From NCBI GenBank assembly GCA_902493345.1, contig CABUPM010000109.1, positions 1 to 6,094 of the forward strand: 6,094 nt of DNA, in the 5' to 3' direction. Of this stretch, positions 4,971-6,094 are shown piece after piece. Below the pieces are notes generated by a model, which was not told the DNA's origin, did not search any database, and saw nothing but the letters and a program-made list of their open reading frames with translations. Position 1 is the stretch's first letter; each line of letters starts with the position of its first letter. Origin of the DNA: an uncultured Eubacteriales bacterium (GTDB taxonomy: Bacteria > Bacillota > Clostridia > Lachnospirales > Bianqueaceae). The position numbers and the translations under genes were made by a program.

Positions 4971-5591
4971 ATGGCGAAAGTAGCTGTTTATGATATGAAC
5001 GGCAACACATGCGGCGAGTTGGAACTGAACGACCAGATCTTCGGCGTTGAAGTCAACACCCATGTAATGCACGAAGTAGTAGTGGCGCAGCTGGCGAATC
5101 GTCGCCAGGGCACCCAGAGCGCTTTGACCCGTGCCGAAGTTAGAGGCGGCGGCAAGAAGCCGTACCGTCAGAAGGGTACAGGACGCGCTCGTCAGGGAAG
5201 CATCCGTTCTCCTCAGTGGGTTGGCGGCGGCGTTGTATTCGCTCCCAAGCCGAGAGATTATTCTAAGAAGGTTAATAAGAAGGCTCGTCGCGTAGCTCTG
5301 AAGTCTGCGCTGACCAGCAAGGTTCAGGAAGAGAAGTTCATTGTTCTTGATCAGCTGACACTGGATGCGATCAAGACCAAGGACATGCAGAAGGTACTGG
5401 ATGCGTTCAAGCTTGAGAAGGCTCTGATCGTACTGGCAGGCGAGAACGAGAACGTGGTTCTGTCCGCTCGCAATATCCCCGGCGTTAAGACAACTCCGGC
5501 AGAGCTGATCAACGTATATGACATCCTGAAGTATGAGACATTCTTCACAACGAAGGATGCGGTCGCTAAGATCGAGGAGGTATTTCAGTAA
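4971..5591 (+). CDS. rplD: 50S ribosomal protein L4
   Basis: L4 (uL4) binds 23S rRNA domain I and lines the peptide exit tunnel; in E. coli it also represses the S10 operon by binding its leader RNA. The 206 residues match the usual ~205. The long tunnel loop is intact at about residues 57-93: EVRGGGKKPYRQKGTGRARQ, then GSIRSPQWVGGGVVFAPKPRDY. This is the segment where macrolide-resistance mutations are found in other species; I see no obvious alteration. ATG 4971 follows AAAGGAG at 4955-4961. The stop overlaps the ATG of rplW by one base (TAATG), implying coupled translation. If operon feedback exists in this organism, L4 is the natural candidate repressor for the two structured leaders upstream, but this is inference. 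Confidence 0.98.
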   Translation: MAKVAVYDMNGNTCGELELNDQIFGVEVNTHVMHEVVVAQLANRRQGTQSALTRAEVRGGGKKPYRQKGTGRARQGSIRSPQWVGGGVVFAPKPRDYSKKVNKKARRVALKSALTSKVQEEKFIVLDQLTLDAIKTKDMQKVLDAFKLEKALIVLAGENENVVLSARNIPGVKTTPAELINVYDILKYETFFTTKDAVAKIEEVFQ

Positions 5592-5890
5592 TGGCAGATA
5601 TCAAGTATTATGACGTACTGCTTAAGCCGGTTGTAACCGAGAAGAGCATGAATCTGATGGCTGATAAGAAGTATACCTTCCTGGTAGCACCGGAAGCCAC
5701 CAAGATTCAGATCCGCGAAGCGGTTGAGAAGATGTTCGAGGGCGCAAAGGTCAAGGAAGTCCGCACGATGAATCTTGTGGGCAAGAACAGAAGAAGAGGC
5801 ATGATCGTTGGCAAGACTGCCAAGACGAAGAAGGCCATTGTGACGTTGACCGAGGACAGCAAGGATATCGAATTCTTTGAAGGAATGTAA
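5591..5890 (+). CDS. rplW: 50S ribosomal protein L23
   Basis: L23 (uL23) sits at the exit of the peptide tunnel, where it forms the docking site for trigger factor and the signal recognition particle. The 99 residues are full length. Typical features are DVLLKPVVTEKSMNLM near the start, then YTFLVAPEATKIQIREAVEKMF, and the basic segment KNRRRGMIVGKTAKTKKAIVTL near residues 65-86. The ATG shares its A with the rplD stop. Its ribosome binding site AGGAGG (5575-5580) lies inside the last codons of rplD, ten bases upstream. Gene order L3-L4-L23-L2 is the standard S10 operon order. Confidence 0.98.
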   Translation: MADIKYYDVLLKPVVTEKSMNLMADKKYTFLVAPEATKIQIREAVEKMFEGAKVKEVRTMNLVGKNRRRGMIVGKTAKTKKAIVTLTEDSKDIEFFEGM

Positions 5891-5911
5891 TATTCGAAAG
5901 GAGTGACACAA

Positions 5912-6094
5912 ATGGCCATTAAGACTTATAAGCCATACACCCATTCCCGGAGAAACATGACGGGTTCCGCCTTCGACGAAATTACGAAGAAGGAGCCGGA
6001 AAAGTCTCTGGTAGTACGGGTTAAGAATAATGCGGGCCGCAATAGCTATGGTAAGATCACTGTACGTCATCAGGGCGGCGGCCATAAGAACAAG
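5912..6094 (+). CDS. rplB: 50S ribosomal protein L2, N-terminal part
   Basis: L2 (uL2) binds 23S rRNA near the peptidyl-transferase centre and is needed for subunit association. Only the first 61 codons are in the window; the frame is open to the last base, and the full protein is usually about 275 residues. The start MAIKTYKPYTHSRRNMTGS and the stretch GRNSYGKITVRHQGGGHKNK are diagnostic. ATG 5912 follows AAAGGAG at 5897-5903. A gap of 21 bases separates it from the rplW stop, as expected for one operon. Confidence 0.97.
   Translation, partial: MAIKTYKPYTHSRRNMTGSAFDEITKKEPEKSLVVRVKNNAGRNSYGKITVRHQGGGHKNK

Overview
The window looks like chromosomal DNA from a Gram-positive, spore-former lineage in the Clostridia, most likely Lachnospiraceae. 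Evidence for this: strong AGGAGG-type ribosome binding sites, the gene order rsmD-coaD-(coiled-coil gene)-ylbJ, which resembles the ylbH-ylbI-ylbJ order of Bacillus subtilis, a PopT/DUF368 gene, and the S10 ribosomal operon starting rpsJ-rplC-rplD-rplW-rplB. The family-level placement is inference from protein style and synteny. All supported genes are on the + strand.

Region 1 (1-2326) is a tightly packed cluster: the 3' part of rsmD (16S rRNA methyltransferase), coaD (coenzyme A synthesis, GTG start overlapping rsmD), a 187-residue charged coiled-coil protein of unknown role, and a YlbJ-like membrane protein. A perfect C6/G6 hairpin with a short T run sits between the last two. Its 3' arm is also the only visible ribosome binding site of ylbJ.

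Region 2 (2327-3411) holds a DUF368 protein of the PopT family (undecaprenyl-phosphate transport). Its near-consensus promoter abuts a 148-bp element made of two identical 54-bp repeats around a 40-bp spacer, all lying in the predicted 5' leader.

Region 3 (3412-6094) starts with a long hairpin and a near-consensus promoter that overlap each other. Then come a ~220-nt structured leader, rpsJ, an unusually long 258-nt structured gap, and rplC, rplD, rplW and the beginning of rplB. rpsJ as given carries a frameshift that fits a 7-nt loss after codon 62. Both frames remain clearly S10, so a sequence or assembly error, or a very recent mutation, is likelier than a decayed gene.

The points most worth a second look are the structured RNA candidate between rpsJ and rplC, the rpsJ frameshift, the paired 54-bp repeats in the popT leader, and the terminator that doubles as a ribosome binding site in front of ylbJ. 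No tRNA, rRNA, transposase, CRISPR array or phage gene was seen.
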